This document shows, piece after piece, positions 12,415-21,969 of a stretch of DNA of 64,000 bases; position 1 is the first letter of the stretch, and the number at the start of each line of letters is the position of its first letter. This DNA comes from Sparassis latifolia (Eukaryota > Basidiomycota > Agaricomycetes > Polyporales > Sparassidaceae). The stretch is taken from positions 930,001-994,000 of the forward strand of contig CM031556.1 of NCBI GenBank assembly GCA_018466975.1, given 5' to 3'. The notes below the pieces were generated by a model, which searched no databases, was not told the origin of the DNA, and saw nothing but the letters and a program-made list of their open reading frames with translations. The position numbers and the translations under genes were made by a program.

Positions 12415-13215
12415 ATGTCCAGTCTTCCTCCAGTACTCTATCACTATTTCTCCACACCTCTTCCATACGCACGGACATTAGCTTTGCAAGAACAACTTCA
12501 TGCCATCCAGCTACAGCATCGGCGCTCCTCCGGAACACATCGAGACATTCTACTCCTGCTACAGCACCGCCCAGTGTATACTGCGGGACGACGCCAAGTT
12601 TTCACATCTCCTGAGGTGGAAGTCGAGGCAAAACGTCTCCGAGGTATAGGGGCCGACTTCGTCAACACTCTGCGGGGTGGAGAGACCACGTATCACGGTC
12701 CCGGTCAAATCGTTGGGTATCCACTCTTGGATCTTGGGAGATGGTCACCACCGATGGGTATTCGATCGTACATCTGCAATATGCAGAAGATGCTGCAGAC
12801 ACACTTGTTGGAAGCGCACGGTATTCGCTACATTTCGAGCGAGCATACTGGCGTGTTCTTGGATGAACAGACAAAGATTGCCAGCATTGGAGTGCAGGTC
12901 AGACACAGGTTTACGAGCCACGGGTTCTCCATGAATATCACACGGGAGCCATTAGCCTGGTTCGACAGAGTGGTTGCGTGTGGATTAGCTGATGTGAAGG
13001 CCGGATGCATCGCGGACGCCGTCAAGAAGGATAGTTCGACGATCACCGTTGAAGGGGAGATAGAGGGCTTGGTAGAACGGTTTGGGAGAGTGTTCCAGCG
13101 GGAGATGATAAAGATGGATGTGAACCTTGCAGGAATTGATTTGATGGGCGCTATACGGGCAGTGGAAGAGGATGCGGAGGGCGCAGGGGGCTGGTTGGCA
13201 GGACCGGCGCGATGA
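12415..13215 (+). CDS. LIP2: Octanoyltransferase (LipB/LIP2), lipoate biosynthesis
   Basis: Transfers the octanoyl group from acyl carrier protein to the lipoyl domains (glycine cleavage H protein first in yeast) in mitochondria, the first step of protein lipoylation. It is a single uninterrupted frame of 266 residues, unusual in this intron-rich window. The LipB signature is complete: RGGETTYHGPGQIVGYPLLD at residues 87-106, KIASIGVQVRH with the conserved Lys154, HGFSMNI at 169-175, and the catalytic Cys189 in VACGL. The N-terminus (MSSLPPVLYHYFSTPLPYAR) is short; a mitochondrial presequence is not obvious, though several Tyr/Arg residues could contribute. The C-terminal 60 residues are less conserved and Glu/Ala-rich. 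Confidence 0.93.
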   Translation: MSSLPPVLYHYFSTPLPYARTLALQEQLHAIQLQHRRSSGTHRDILLLLQHRPVYTAGRRQVFTSPEVEVEAKRLRGIGADFVNTLRGGETTYHGPGQIVGYPLLDLGRWSPPMGIRSYICNMQKMLQTHLLEAHGIRYISSEHTGVFLDEQTKIASIGVQVRHRFTSHGFSMNITREPLAWFDRVVACGLADVKAGCIADAVKKDSSTITVEGEIEGLVERFGRVFQREMIKMDVNLAGIDLMGAIRAVEEDAEGAGGWLAGPAR

Positions 13216-14330
13216 TCTCTCAATCTTCCGCGTGGCAGAGTTGCAGAACGTCAGTACCGTGGTCCTGACTGTGTGTATCTCCGCATCACAGAAGAATCGG
13301 AGGAACTCAGATTAACATCGACTAACGGCCTGTTCTGGTTCTGATTGGTGGGTCACCAACCATCTCATCGTTCCTGTTGCACTGCAGAATACTTACCTTA
13401 GCATCAATATAGAACACTAACAGACGCTCAAAATAGGTCGCCAAGGGCCAAGCATGCTCTCCGCCGCGGGGTTGGCCTTTCACCCGGTGATGTTGACTCT
13501 ATTCCCAGGAGAGAATTCTTGCACGGGAATCTGTGTACCCATCGCAGGTGAGCTCGGTCCTGTTTTCCGGGAATGAACACGTGGATATCCTTTTAGCAGT
13601 GCCGTTGGGCGACGAGCTGCAGCAAGCTCTGAGAGCGCGTGTAGCGAATGCGCTCCGGTGGGCAATCTAGGCGTCGCCGGCACTTTCCGTTCAGTCATCG
13701 GAATTCACCCTTACCTGCTCACCGCAAATTCACCCACATGTGCACGGTATCATCGTCATATCGTACCGGTGAACATTTTTTTTTGCGTTCAGGAGTCTCA
13801 CGGATCATCACATGCAGCCACGACTCCACATCCTCATGTTCATCGTGTCCGCCCCGCTGTGGTGTCGTGGTTTTCTATGTCCACCGTTACTGGCTGCAAT
13901 ACTGAATAGCGGACAAAAGCACCGTTGGTCGATATTACATCGACGTCGTGCGATCAGAGTAGACCACTTCCCGCTTCTTCTTACGCGCACCACATGGTGG
14001 CGAAGAGCATGACATGCAGAACGATAGGCTCATTGAACGCCCGCGGCCAATGTGAGCGGACCAGCAGGTCAGATATATCCAGGGTAAGTCATCCGTATCG
14101 GTCATGCGCTTTCTCGTCCCACCGTTGTTCCCTCCATTCTGCAGCGCTGGCATTAACGCTGTGAACGGTACTCGTGCAACCTCTTCCGGACCCTCGGAGC
14201 GACGATATGCCTTGACTTACATGGAAATCTTCTGCGATTGTCCATGGCTGATGTCCATAGATGTGTATCTGAAACAGATCCGGACAACATGTTCAGACGA
14301 GAGGTTTCTGGTATTATTTTTCACCCCTGG
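13216..14330. other. Intergenic, no gene recognised
   Basis: About 1.1 kb between the LIP2 stop and the GH16 promoter. Several overlapping short ORFs exist on both strands, but none has a recognisable motif or splice-consistent partner. Confidence 0.5.
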
Positions 14331-14338
14331 TATAAAGA
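14331..14338 (+). promoter_or_regulatory. TATA box of the GH16 gene
   Basis: TATAAAGA lies 61 bases before the GH16 start codon, a usual spacing for a fungal TATA promoter. No other candidate core element was seen nearby. Confidence 0.55.
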
Positions 14339-14398
14339 TGGGTTGACTACCGAGATCGCACTTAGCTCGACACGACATTAGTTCTCGCTCTCCTTGTC

Positions 14399-15839
14399 AT
14401 GTGGTCATCGGCAGCCTCCCTCCTTTTTCTGTCCTCTCTAGCATTTGACGTCCTTGCTCAGACATATAACCTTGACACCAGTTATGTCGGCCAGGATTTC
14501 TTAAACGACTTCACCTTTGAGGCTATCACTGACCCGACGGGGGGCAGAGTGTGAGTGTCGTGTCTCGTATCGAACGTGTCTGCATCCTTCTGTGTCGCAT
14601 GTATCGATCACTGACGGTTGCTGGTTGGTGTTCAGCACATACGTGGACCAGGCTACTGCGCTTGCGGACAATCTGACCTATGTATCCAGAGATACTCTGA
14701 TCATGCGTTGCGATGATACCACGGTCCTAACTTCCAGTGACCCTGGGAGAAACAGCGTCCGGATCAAGAGTTCCGCGTCGTACACTACCCACGTTGTGGT
14801 GTACGTTTTATGCTTCGTGCTTTTCCTCGGTCACTAATACTTTGTAAAGGTTCGATATAAGGCACATGCCGGAGGGATGTGGCACTTGGCCAGCCGCTTG
14901 GGAAACTAATGATGAGGACTGGCCAACGGACGGCGAAGTAGACATTGTAAGTGTTATATGACGGCCTACAAGTAATTATAGTTCATACATTCGCCGAAAT
15001 TTGTTGTATTTGTATTTCAACAGTGAGTGCACCTGCTATCCGTTTGTGCCCGCAGCTCTGACATGCTACGGATTGTAGGATTGAAGGTGTGGACAACGTG
15101 ACCCCAAATACTGTTTCCCTCCACGTCGGTACGAACTGCACCATGCCCGAGACACGCACAATGCTGGGGTGAGTCACATGACTCGGAGCTTAGATGAGGG
15201 TATTTATTCAAGCCCAGGACTGCTACCGCAAACAACTGCGACGTCAACACAGACGGTAACTCAGGATGCGGTGTGCAGAACCCATCTTCGAACAGCTTCG
15301 GCCCCGACTTCAACAGTGCAGGCGGTGGCTGGTATGCGATGGAGCGAACCAATAGCTACATCCAGGTGTGGTTCTGGTCGCGGACCGATGGTAGCGTTCC
15401 TTCGCAAGTATCAAGTGGAGCTGTAAGCTCGATCGACACATCTACTTGGGTGAGCACCTTAAGTTGCGTCAACTTAACTCAAACTGAGCGGGTTACTTCA
15501 GGGTGAGCCCACTGCGCTGTTTCCGGATACTTCATGCGATATCGCCGATTCTTTCGGGCCCAACAACATCATATTCGATCTGACGCTCTGTATGACCTTG
15601 CCATGATCGTACATGAATTGATGATTAATATTCGTTTACCAACAGGTGGAAGCTGGGCTGGTATCGCATCTGTCTACAGTGACGCAGGGTGCTCTAGCGA
15701 TTGCGTCGGTAAGCCACGATTCATCATCTTATTCAACCAATACTGAGCTTGTCGAACTTCCGTAGACTATGTCAACAACAACCCTAGCGCTTTCACCAAC
15801 GCTTACTGGGATGTCGCAGGTGTCTACGTTTACACGTAG
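14399..15839 (+). CDS. Secreted glycoside hydrolase family 16 (endo-beta-1,3(4)-glucanase-like)
   Basis: Predicted extracellular beta-glucanase acting on laminarin-like or cell-wall beta-1,3/1,4-glucans. The start MWSSAASLLFLSSLAFDVLA is a clear signal peptide. Then come QTYNLDTSYVGQDFLNDFTF, VTYVDQATALADNLTY, HMPEGCGTWPAAWET and the catalytic motif region EVDI + IEGVDN, followed by GGWYAMERTNSYIQVWFWSR and a C-terminal WDVAGVYVYT. About eight exons. Every junction splices in phase except the intron starting at 14947: the exon ends GAC ATT before gtaagt, while the next exon begins G ATT GAA after ..gtag, leaving one extra base and a TGA. This junction falls exactly between the two catalytic glutamates, so this copy may be frameshifted. 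It is convergent with the GH5-like gene. Confidence 0.88.
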
Positions 15840-16057
15840 TGCACCCTGGTGCTCCCTCTGGGGAGTCTCGCCTCACGCAGTCTTCACATCACGACAACTC
15901 ATGACTTGTACGAAGTATTCGGATGCAGAAATCCCGCATTTGTATCAATATCCAGTGTATCCCGTATGCAAGCTACGTATCTGGGAATATACAATGTCTC
16001 ACTAAGTAGCTAGATTGCCCGAGTGCCTGAGTGCTACTCGATGAGGTACTATTGATT

Positions 16058-17787
16058 TTATGCAGTGTCCGAAGTGGTGCATAACAGAGGTTGCGTAGAT
16101 TTGCGTAGCTCCGAATCACAACGACACAAGAATCCATCAAGCCCTAGATCAAATAAGTACTCCGAGAAGTCAAATGCCGCAGGGGCCCGGGGCGCTGCCA
16201 AGGCAGCCTGCTTGAGAGTGGGCCATGACGGATCGACGAGGCCAATCTCGAAATCATCCCCTTCCTGTGTGATCGAGCGGTCCGTCAACTGTCCCAGCCC
16301 TGTAGCCGGAAGAACATACGTGAGGATCAGCATCTGGGAGGACTTCCCAATACAGCCATGGAAGACCTGCGGCAGTGATGTTGCTCGCCCATCCTGCAAT
16401 GTTGGCGTTGCGGGTGGCAGTGGGGAGCGGGTCGCCTACTGGGCAATTGCTGTTCAAAGTGTCGTAATAGCATGAGCCCCTGAGTAAATAACATATTCAG
16501 ACGTTGTTTTGATGCAGCAAGTTCTTGACGTAGTGCACAAACCGGAAGGTGCGACCTCGCACAGTACTTACCATTCCTCCATAATCAACTTCTTGCCCGC
16601 GGCTTGTGCCTGTTGGACGTATGACTGGATGGACTCCATGTAATAGTCGGTTACAGCATAAGCGTGAATTGAGATGACATCCAAAGCAGAGCAGCTTAGG
16701 AACCGGGCTGGACAGATTCACTCATCCAAGACTCTCCGCCAGTCATAACAATGATCTAACAAGCGCGACCAAACATAAATCATTGGCTCTACATGATCGA
16801 ACAGAACGTTGCTTGACTCACTCCATGGTTGTTTCCGAGTTCGTTTCGAATCGTGGTAGCCCGGTCGCATTGCCTCTAAAGGACGGTGATAAGTATGCAT
16901 CATGACAGCAGCGAGGCCAGGTTTTACCATTGCTGATTAGCTTCGATGAAAGATTGTCCCTGATCAGCACGACGAGAATGAGCTATGAATGCTATAAGAT
17001 AGGCAGGACAAAAGCATACATCGCCAATCATCGCCTCGTTCTCAGCTTCGAACCCAAAGATGAAGTCGTTCAGCTCCTTCCACGGCTGTTCAGTCATAGT
17101 GTGAACATGATTCAGTATGTGCTGCAGACGGGCGTCGAAAGCTTGTTGGGCAGACGGATTTGTGTAGAAATCTGCGATGCCGTATGCAGCTCCGTATACG
17201 TCCCTGCCTTGCAGAGCATTGAAGCTGTGCATGGTGATCAAGAGCTGAAGGCCAGACTGCATTAATGCGACATGAGAGGGATCTGGAAGGCCAAAATTCA
17301 TCACCTTTATGCCGAAATCACGAGCTACAAGCATAAAGTCGTCGAGCCGTTCTAATACAGTATCGTCATAGCAGGACGCTACACTGTCGCAGATTTGAGT
17401 AGGCTCCAGATCCGGAAAAGGATTTATTGGAGTGCCCTACGATATCCGGTGACTAAAATGAGGAGCATAAACGATGGGGAGAAGATATGTTTACCTTCTG
17501 ATCTGTAGACTGGCCCCAAATCCAAACACGGAGTGCTTTCATTCCAGCACCTCGCAAGCCCCTGCAATGTTTTCTTCGAGTCAGCCACAGTGACATGAAT
17601 TTCCTGTCCAACCATGTATGAACGAAGAGGAAACACACTCTAGTAGAGTCGTGGTCGAGTTTCGGTAGAGCCCGGCGGCATAATACAGGTTAGATCCTGC
17701 AAAGGAATTTGCTGCATATTTAACCTGGAAGCTGAAAAGGGATAGCACGGTGTACAACCAGAACGACGAGCTTTTGGACAAGATCAT
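16058..17787 (-). CDS. Secreted GH5-like glycoside hydrolase (mannanase/cellulase superfamily)
   Basis: Predicted (beta/alpha)8-barrel hydrolase of plant or fungal cell-wall polysaccharide; the exact substrate cannot be read from sequence. The N-terminus MILSKSSSFWLYTVLSLFSF looks like a signal peptide. Then come FAGSNLYYAAGLYRNSTTTL, AGMKALRVWIWGQSTDQK, GTPINPFPDLEPTQICDS, QLLITMHSFNALQGRDVYG and FGFEAENEAMIGD with the probable acid/base Glu (near 17030). After these are TGGESWMSESVQPG, GKKLIMEEW with the probable nucleophile Glu (near 16570), PWLYWEVLPDADPH and FDFSEYLFDLG. About eight exons join in phase, so the coding part looks intact. The start codon (17787-17785) lies inside the target-site duplication of a MITE that begins four bases further upstream, so the native promoter has been displaced. 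Confidence 0.85.
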
Positions 17788-17790
17788 CGT
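17781..17790. repeat. Left target-site duplication of the MITE
   Basis: AGATCATCGT directly before the left MITE terminus; nine of ten bases match the right flank AGATCATTGT. It contains the start codon (CAT on +) of the GH5-like gene. Confidence 0.75.
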
Positions 17791-17889
17791 GGTCTCGTAC
17801 CCAGACGGTTATCTCATCGCACCCTACCACCGCAGATAACACGTCTGGGGCAGTTTGATAGAGCCCTCCTACCTTACAGTTAGCGCCCG
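17791..17889 (+). repeat. Left 99-bp terminal inverted repeat of the MITE
   Basis: Exact reverse complement of 18340-18438, checked base by base. It ends ..CCTTACAGTTAGCGCCCG; beyond it the two arms diverge. Confidence 0.9.
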
Positions 17890-18339
17890 TTAGCCGCTCG
17901 AGAAGCCTCGCTTACGTGCTTCCTTAATTATGTGCCTTCCCACTCATTGAGCGCGATTTTTGATCTCTATGCCCAGTTTACATGTATTTTTTGAGGAGAT
18001 TTGACGGGAGTGAGTTCCCGAGAACCTCTGAAGCTTTTCTGAGATGGCCCGCATACTCTGAGCTCGTGCTGACACAAAGGAGCACCGGAAATGCATTAAG
18101 CCAGCTACTTTGAGTGAAAATGTCAAGGAATCTGGCTGAAAATATGCTCGGGCTCTTCCTGTGGTGCTAAAATGTTTCTAGAGGCATTTACAGCATTACT
18201 ATACAGTGTTCATGCTAGTTCTGAGATGTGCATGCCTACAATAGCTTGATCTTCAATGAAGGAGGACATTCAAGCTTCGCAACAGTTGCCTGATTTGGCA
18301 CAGACCTAGCCCATGGTCTGTCGCTTATCCGGCGCTTAT

Positions 18340-18438
18340 CGGGCGCTAACTGTAAGGTAGGAGGGCTCTATCAAACTGCCCCAGACGTGTTATCTGCGGT
18401 GGTAGGGTGCGATGAGATAACCGTCTGGGTACGAGACC
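18340..18438 (-). repeat. Right 99-bp terminal inverted repeat of the MITE
   Basis: Exact reverse complement of 17791-17889; the terminus reads GGTACGAGACC on the + strand. Confidence 0.9.
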
Positions 18439-18448
18439 AGATCATTGT
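18439..18448. repeat. Right target-site duplication of the MITE
   Basis: AGATCATTGT, matching 17781-17790 at nine of ten positions. It carries a second copy of the GH5 start codon (ATG on the minus strand at 18445-18443). Confidence 0.75.
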
Positions 18449-18487
18449 GTCGAAGGGTTTCTTGCTACTAGTGTCCGCCTCCCTGTC

Positions 18488-18493
18488 TATATA
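18488..18493 (-). promoter_or_regulatory. Displaced TATA box of the GH5-like gene
   Basis: TATATA, part of TTATATAG on the minus strand. If the MITE and one duplication copy are removed, this box lies about 45 bases before the GH5 start codon, normal promoter spacing. In the present sequence it is about 700 bases from that codon. Confidence 0.5.
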
Positions 18494-19129
18494 ACATTCT
18501 GAATCAACCAACTCACTTGACATCCCGCTGACATTTGAAGCTTGAAAGCTTGATGTGTCACTCGAGGCTTCCGGTTTACTGTACATGGGATGACTCGCCC
18601 TTGATGCAAATAACATTGGCAGTAATACTTACTACTTACGCACGCATGATCGGATTGCTGCTTACAGAGTCCATGCTGTGTACACCTACCTAACGAACTT
18701 CGATTCCAGGGCCTCACGCGCACGTTTTGCGAGTGGATAAAAGTGCGTTGCAGGTGCAATGAGGGATACTTAAGCCAGGTGGGCAAGACTAACGGAACTA
18801 TCACTTTGCGAGGACAACGCCACCGTGGCGCGAGGCTGTACTCTATGTCATTTTTGAATTGAACCGCATTCAATTACATAGAGCATACATAGCAGAATGG
18901 ATCGATTTTGAGACAATTGGAGACCAATGGAAGAAAGAAAGGCTGTACAGCAAGCACACTCAAGCACATCGTGGGTCGTGAGCGGGATCTGCGTGGATGA
19001 ACTTTCCGCCACCAAATCTGATCTGATCTATAATCGGAGGCTATCCCTTCAACGGACACCGTGACACACATGTGAGTTGTCCGCCGTATTTGACTTGAAG
19101 CTTGACCTCTCCCAGCGCAGGAACTTGTG
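18494..19129. other. Intergenic
   Basis: About 640 bases between the displaced GH5 promoter and the first NAD(P)-binding gene. No gene seen. Confidence 0.5.
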
Positions 19130-19792
19130 ATGCATCTGCTTGTCCTTGGTGCCACTGGTCCCTGCGGCGTTCAGCTTATCCAGGAGGCCCTTTCTACCTC
19201 GCATTCCGTCGTCATCTACGCCAGGTCACCCCAGAAACTCCCGGACAGCATTACCTCCCATTCCTCTGTCTTCGTCGTCAAAGGGGAGCTTGGAAACGTT
19301 GAGCTGTTGTCCCAGGCTATGGCGGGTGTCGACGCTGTACTTTCTGCGCTAGGGCCGGCTGTCAAATCTGGACCATTTCATCCCAGCGACACTCCTCTCG
19401 CACGAGCGTATGCCGCTATCATCGACGTGATGAAGAAGTGCGGTGTCAAGCGGCTGATCGCGTTGGGCACCGCCAGCATCAAGGATGACCGCGACAAGTT
19501 CAGTCTGGAGTTCGTGGCGCTGGTCAGTGGAGTGGCTCTCTTCGCCCGCAGCGCGTACAAAGACGTCGTCGCCATTGGAGAAACGATTCGTGCACAAGGT
19601 GACGGCCTGGAATGGACCATTGCACGGGTGCCCATTCTCACGCAGAACGAGAAGCGAGATGTCCTTGCCGGTTACATTGGGGACGGGACGACGAAGACAA
19701 CATTGGCGAGGGCGGGGTTTGCGGCTTTCGTGATCAATGAGGTGGAGAAGAACGAATGGTGCGGAAAAGCTCCTCTTATTTCTTCCCCCTAG
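19130..19792 (+). CDS. NAD(P)-binding domain protein (NmrA/atypical SDR), copy A
   Basis: Single-exon frame of 220 residues with a Rossmann fold. It starts MHLLVLGATGPCGVQLIQEA with the GxxGxxG-type dinucleotide motif. GVDAVLSALGP and GVKRLIALGTASIKDD follow as the usual strand-4 and strand-5 blocks of NmrA-like, atypical short-chain dehydrogenases. The canonical YxxxK pair is absent; RSAYKDVVAIGE sits in that region. The substrate is unknown; relatives act as redox sensors or as flavin or quinone reductases. I chose ATG 19130 over the GTG just before it because it aligns with copy B. The C-terminus NEWCGKAPLISSP is almost the same as in copy B. Confidence 0.88.
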   Translation: MHLLVLGATGPCGVQLIQEALSTSHSVVIYARSPQKLPDSITSHSSVFVVKGELGNVELLSQAMAGVDAVLSALGPAVKSGPFHPSDTPLARAYAAIIDVMKKCGVKRLIALGTASIKDDRDKFSLEFVALVSGVALFARSAYKDVVAIGETIRAQGDGLEWTIARVPILTQNEKRDVLAGYIGDGTTKTTLARAGFAAFVINEVEKNEWCGKAPLISSP

Positions 19793-20157
19793 ATACCCGA
19801 GTACATGTATGTGTATTGCATTCCGATATGACACCTTATTTCGAGTGATGTTGGAGGCTTTGAGTGATCACACACTAGCTGGAACTGTGTTGACAGAGTG
19901 ACACATTCTGCAGGCTGACGTTGAAGTCGTGCTTCATGATCAAGGAATACCAGACGAATATCCCAGAAAATAAAACAGACTACGTATACTCAGGCTGCAT
20001 CCGCCTAGGCGGCCCTAGTCCTGCATACACACAGTACTAGTCACCATTACTCAGCTGCGGGGGAACTTTGACTGCAGACAGGTTCCGGCCAGCTCTCTTC
20101 CAATAGTACTCGTCGCAGTCAACCACAACTTGCTGCACAGTAATACCACACAGACGG
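19793..20157. other. Intergenic between tandem paralogues
   Basis: 365 bases holding the 3' end of copy A and the promoter of copy B. No further feature seen. Confidence 0.5.
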
Positions 20158-20808
20158 ATGCGTCTCCTCATCCTGGGCGGAACTGGCCTCTGCGGTCACC
20201 TACTTATTAGAGATGCCCTTACTGCCTCTCATACAGTCGTCGTGTACGCGAGGTCTCCAGAGAAACTCTCAAACGATTTCGCTACCAACCCTGCCGTTAC
20301 CGTCATCAAAGGAGACCTCACCGATGTCGATGGCTTGTCCAAGGCCATCGAGGGTGTCGATGCCGTAGTGTCCGCTTTGGGTCCCGATAAAGGCCATCCC
20401 AGCGGTACACCGCTCGCACACGCATACGCGACCATCATACCCTTGATGAAAAAGTACGGTGTAAAGCGCCTGATTGCTCTGGGTACTGCGAGCATCCGGG
20501 ACGAGCACGACAAGTTCAGCCTCTCATACAGCGCGATGATCATCATGGTTTCGACCTTCGCTCGCAGCGCATACAAGGATATTATCGCCATCGGTGACAC
20601 GATTCGTACGCAAGGAGATGACCTGACCTGGACGATCGTGAGGGTGGGAATCCTCACGAACGACGAGAAGAAAGATGTGGTTGCTGGCTATGTCGGGGAC
20701 GGAAAGACACGGGCACACCTGGCGCGGGCTGCCTTTGCTGACTTTGTCATTGGAGAAGTTGAGAAGAACGAATGGTGTGGACAAGCACCCCTTATTTCTT
20801 CGCCTTGA
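20158..20808 (+). CDS. NAD(P)-binding domain protein (NmrA/atypical SDR), copy B
   Basis: Single-exon frame of 216 residues, clearly paralogous to the gene at 19130: MRLLILGGTGLCGHLLIRDA, GVDAVVSALGPDKGHPSGTP, YGVKRLIALGTASIRDEHDK, RSAYKDIIAIGDTIRTQGDD, and the shared C-terminus EKNEWCGQAPLISSP. The dinucleotide-binding glycines are intact. It is in the same orientation as copy A and follows it directly, so the pair is a tandem duplication. Neither copy shows stops or frameshifts, so both are likely expressed. Confidence 0.88.
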   Translation: MRLLILGGTGLCGHLLIRDALTASHTVVVYARSPEKLSNDFATNPAVTVIKGDLTDVDGLSKAIEGVDAVVSALGPDKGHPSGTPLAHAYATIIPLMKKYGVKRLIALGTASIRDEHDKFSLSYSAMIIMVSTFARSAYKDIIAIGDTIRTQGDDLTWTIVRVGILTNDEKKDVVAGYVGDGKTRAHLARAAFADFVIGEVEKNEWCGQAPLISSP

Positions 20809-21969
20809 TTGTTCCTGTCGTTTAATGGCCCCGGTCGCCTGAATCAATCCCTTCGTCTCAGGTGAGGGTTGTCATTTTGTCCACCGATCGAGTCCTCAGC
20901 GCTCAGATCACACAGGAGTTCTTTAAAGCGCAGATCGTTTAATGGCTCTCGGGTTTGTAACCTGTACACATTTGGAATATCAACTTTAGCCCATGAATGC
21001 GGTCCTATCGAAGATGCATGTCCAAGTCCGGGCCAGGGTAATCTCGCCATCTAGGGCGAGATGGTACGGCGCGCTACTTCTGTCTGCTGAGTACCATGAC
21101 AGTTTCCGAGTTGTCATGCTCATCCCATTTTCCGGTGAGGGGCAGAACCGGCGCCTTGGAGGCTTAAGAGGTAGAACCACAGATTTCGAGCTTCACGCCA
21201 CTAGGCTGGGTGGAGTAGCCAGGAACATGTACCGCCCCTGGGCAAGTTTTCCACCATGGTACAATGTACCTGCAGAACCTAGATACAAGAAATAGCAACG
21301 AAGTAACCGCGGAGAACTTGGCTGGAACGAGTCGGGTGAGTTTTTCCGAACGAACTCATCTTGCATTACAGGCACGTAGAAAGAACAACCTGGCAATTGC
21401 GAATCACGTTGCCATGCTTGCTCAGAGAGCACGAACGAACCCTCGGAGAAATACGATAGCGCAGCGGTCGAGATTGTCTGTTCCTCCAGATGCGAGTTGG
21501 ATCGCCGGTAGCATGAGGTCAAGCAATACATGTCAAATAAGGCCTTCTGCGCCGGATGAAAATGTCAGGAAACAGCTTAGAAGCGTGTAAGCTTGCTAAG
21601 TACTTCTTAGAAACCGACCACCGAAGAGCTACAGGATGTTGGCATCCCCACAGACGTTATCACCCCGGCCCGATTCGCCTTCATTACGCCGTAGTTGTAG
21701 TCCTCGTTGACATTCGCCCGACTAGATTCTGAAGCTTTCGGCAAGTTCTCATCGTGAGGTTCCCCTGACAGAGAACATTACGACTTCAGTATGGTGCGAG
21801 GATTCCACAGTACACTTGATACTTGCAGCAGCATAGATAAAACGAGTGTAAGTTTTGTCCGTTGAACATACGTAATTTACATATGCGCTGGGCGCAATGG
21901 TCCATCGGCTTGCATATCACACAAATATTACGAAGGTCCGCGTGGTCTGTATATGGTATGGTTTGAAGT
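20809..21969. other. Intergenic, no gene recognised
   Basis: About 1.2 kb with only short ORFs on both strands. It may hold the first exon and promoter of the gene that follows. Confidence 0.4.

Larger units (their letters stand above)
17791..18438. mobile_element. 648-bp Mutator-like MITE with 99-bp terminal inverted repeats
   Basis: A non-autonomous element bounded by perfect inverted repeats, 17791-17889 and 18340-18438, that start GGTCTCGTACCC. It is flanked by a 10-base direct repeat with one mismatch (AGATCATCGT / AGATCATTGT). Long TIRs together with a 9-11 base target duplication are typical of Mutator-like elements (MULEs). The roughly 450-base core has no coding frame of note. Each TIR itself holds an internal hairpin (CCCAGACGGTTATCT at 17800-17814 against AGATAACACGTCTGGG at 17834-17849). 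A shorter relative sits at 58925-59060. TIR identity of 100% suggests a recent insertion. Confidence 0.85.

Noticed and set aside
20993..21590. Two + strand ORFs of 100 and 108 codons
   Set aside because: No motif, no splice-consistent neighbours, and low-complexity Arg-rich composition typical of chance frames.
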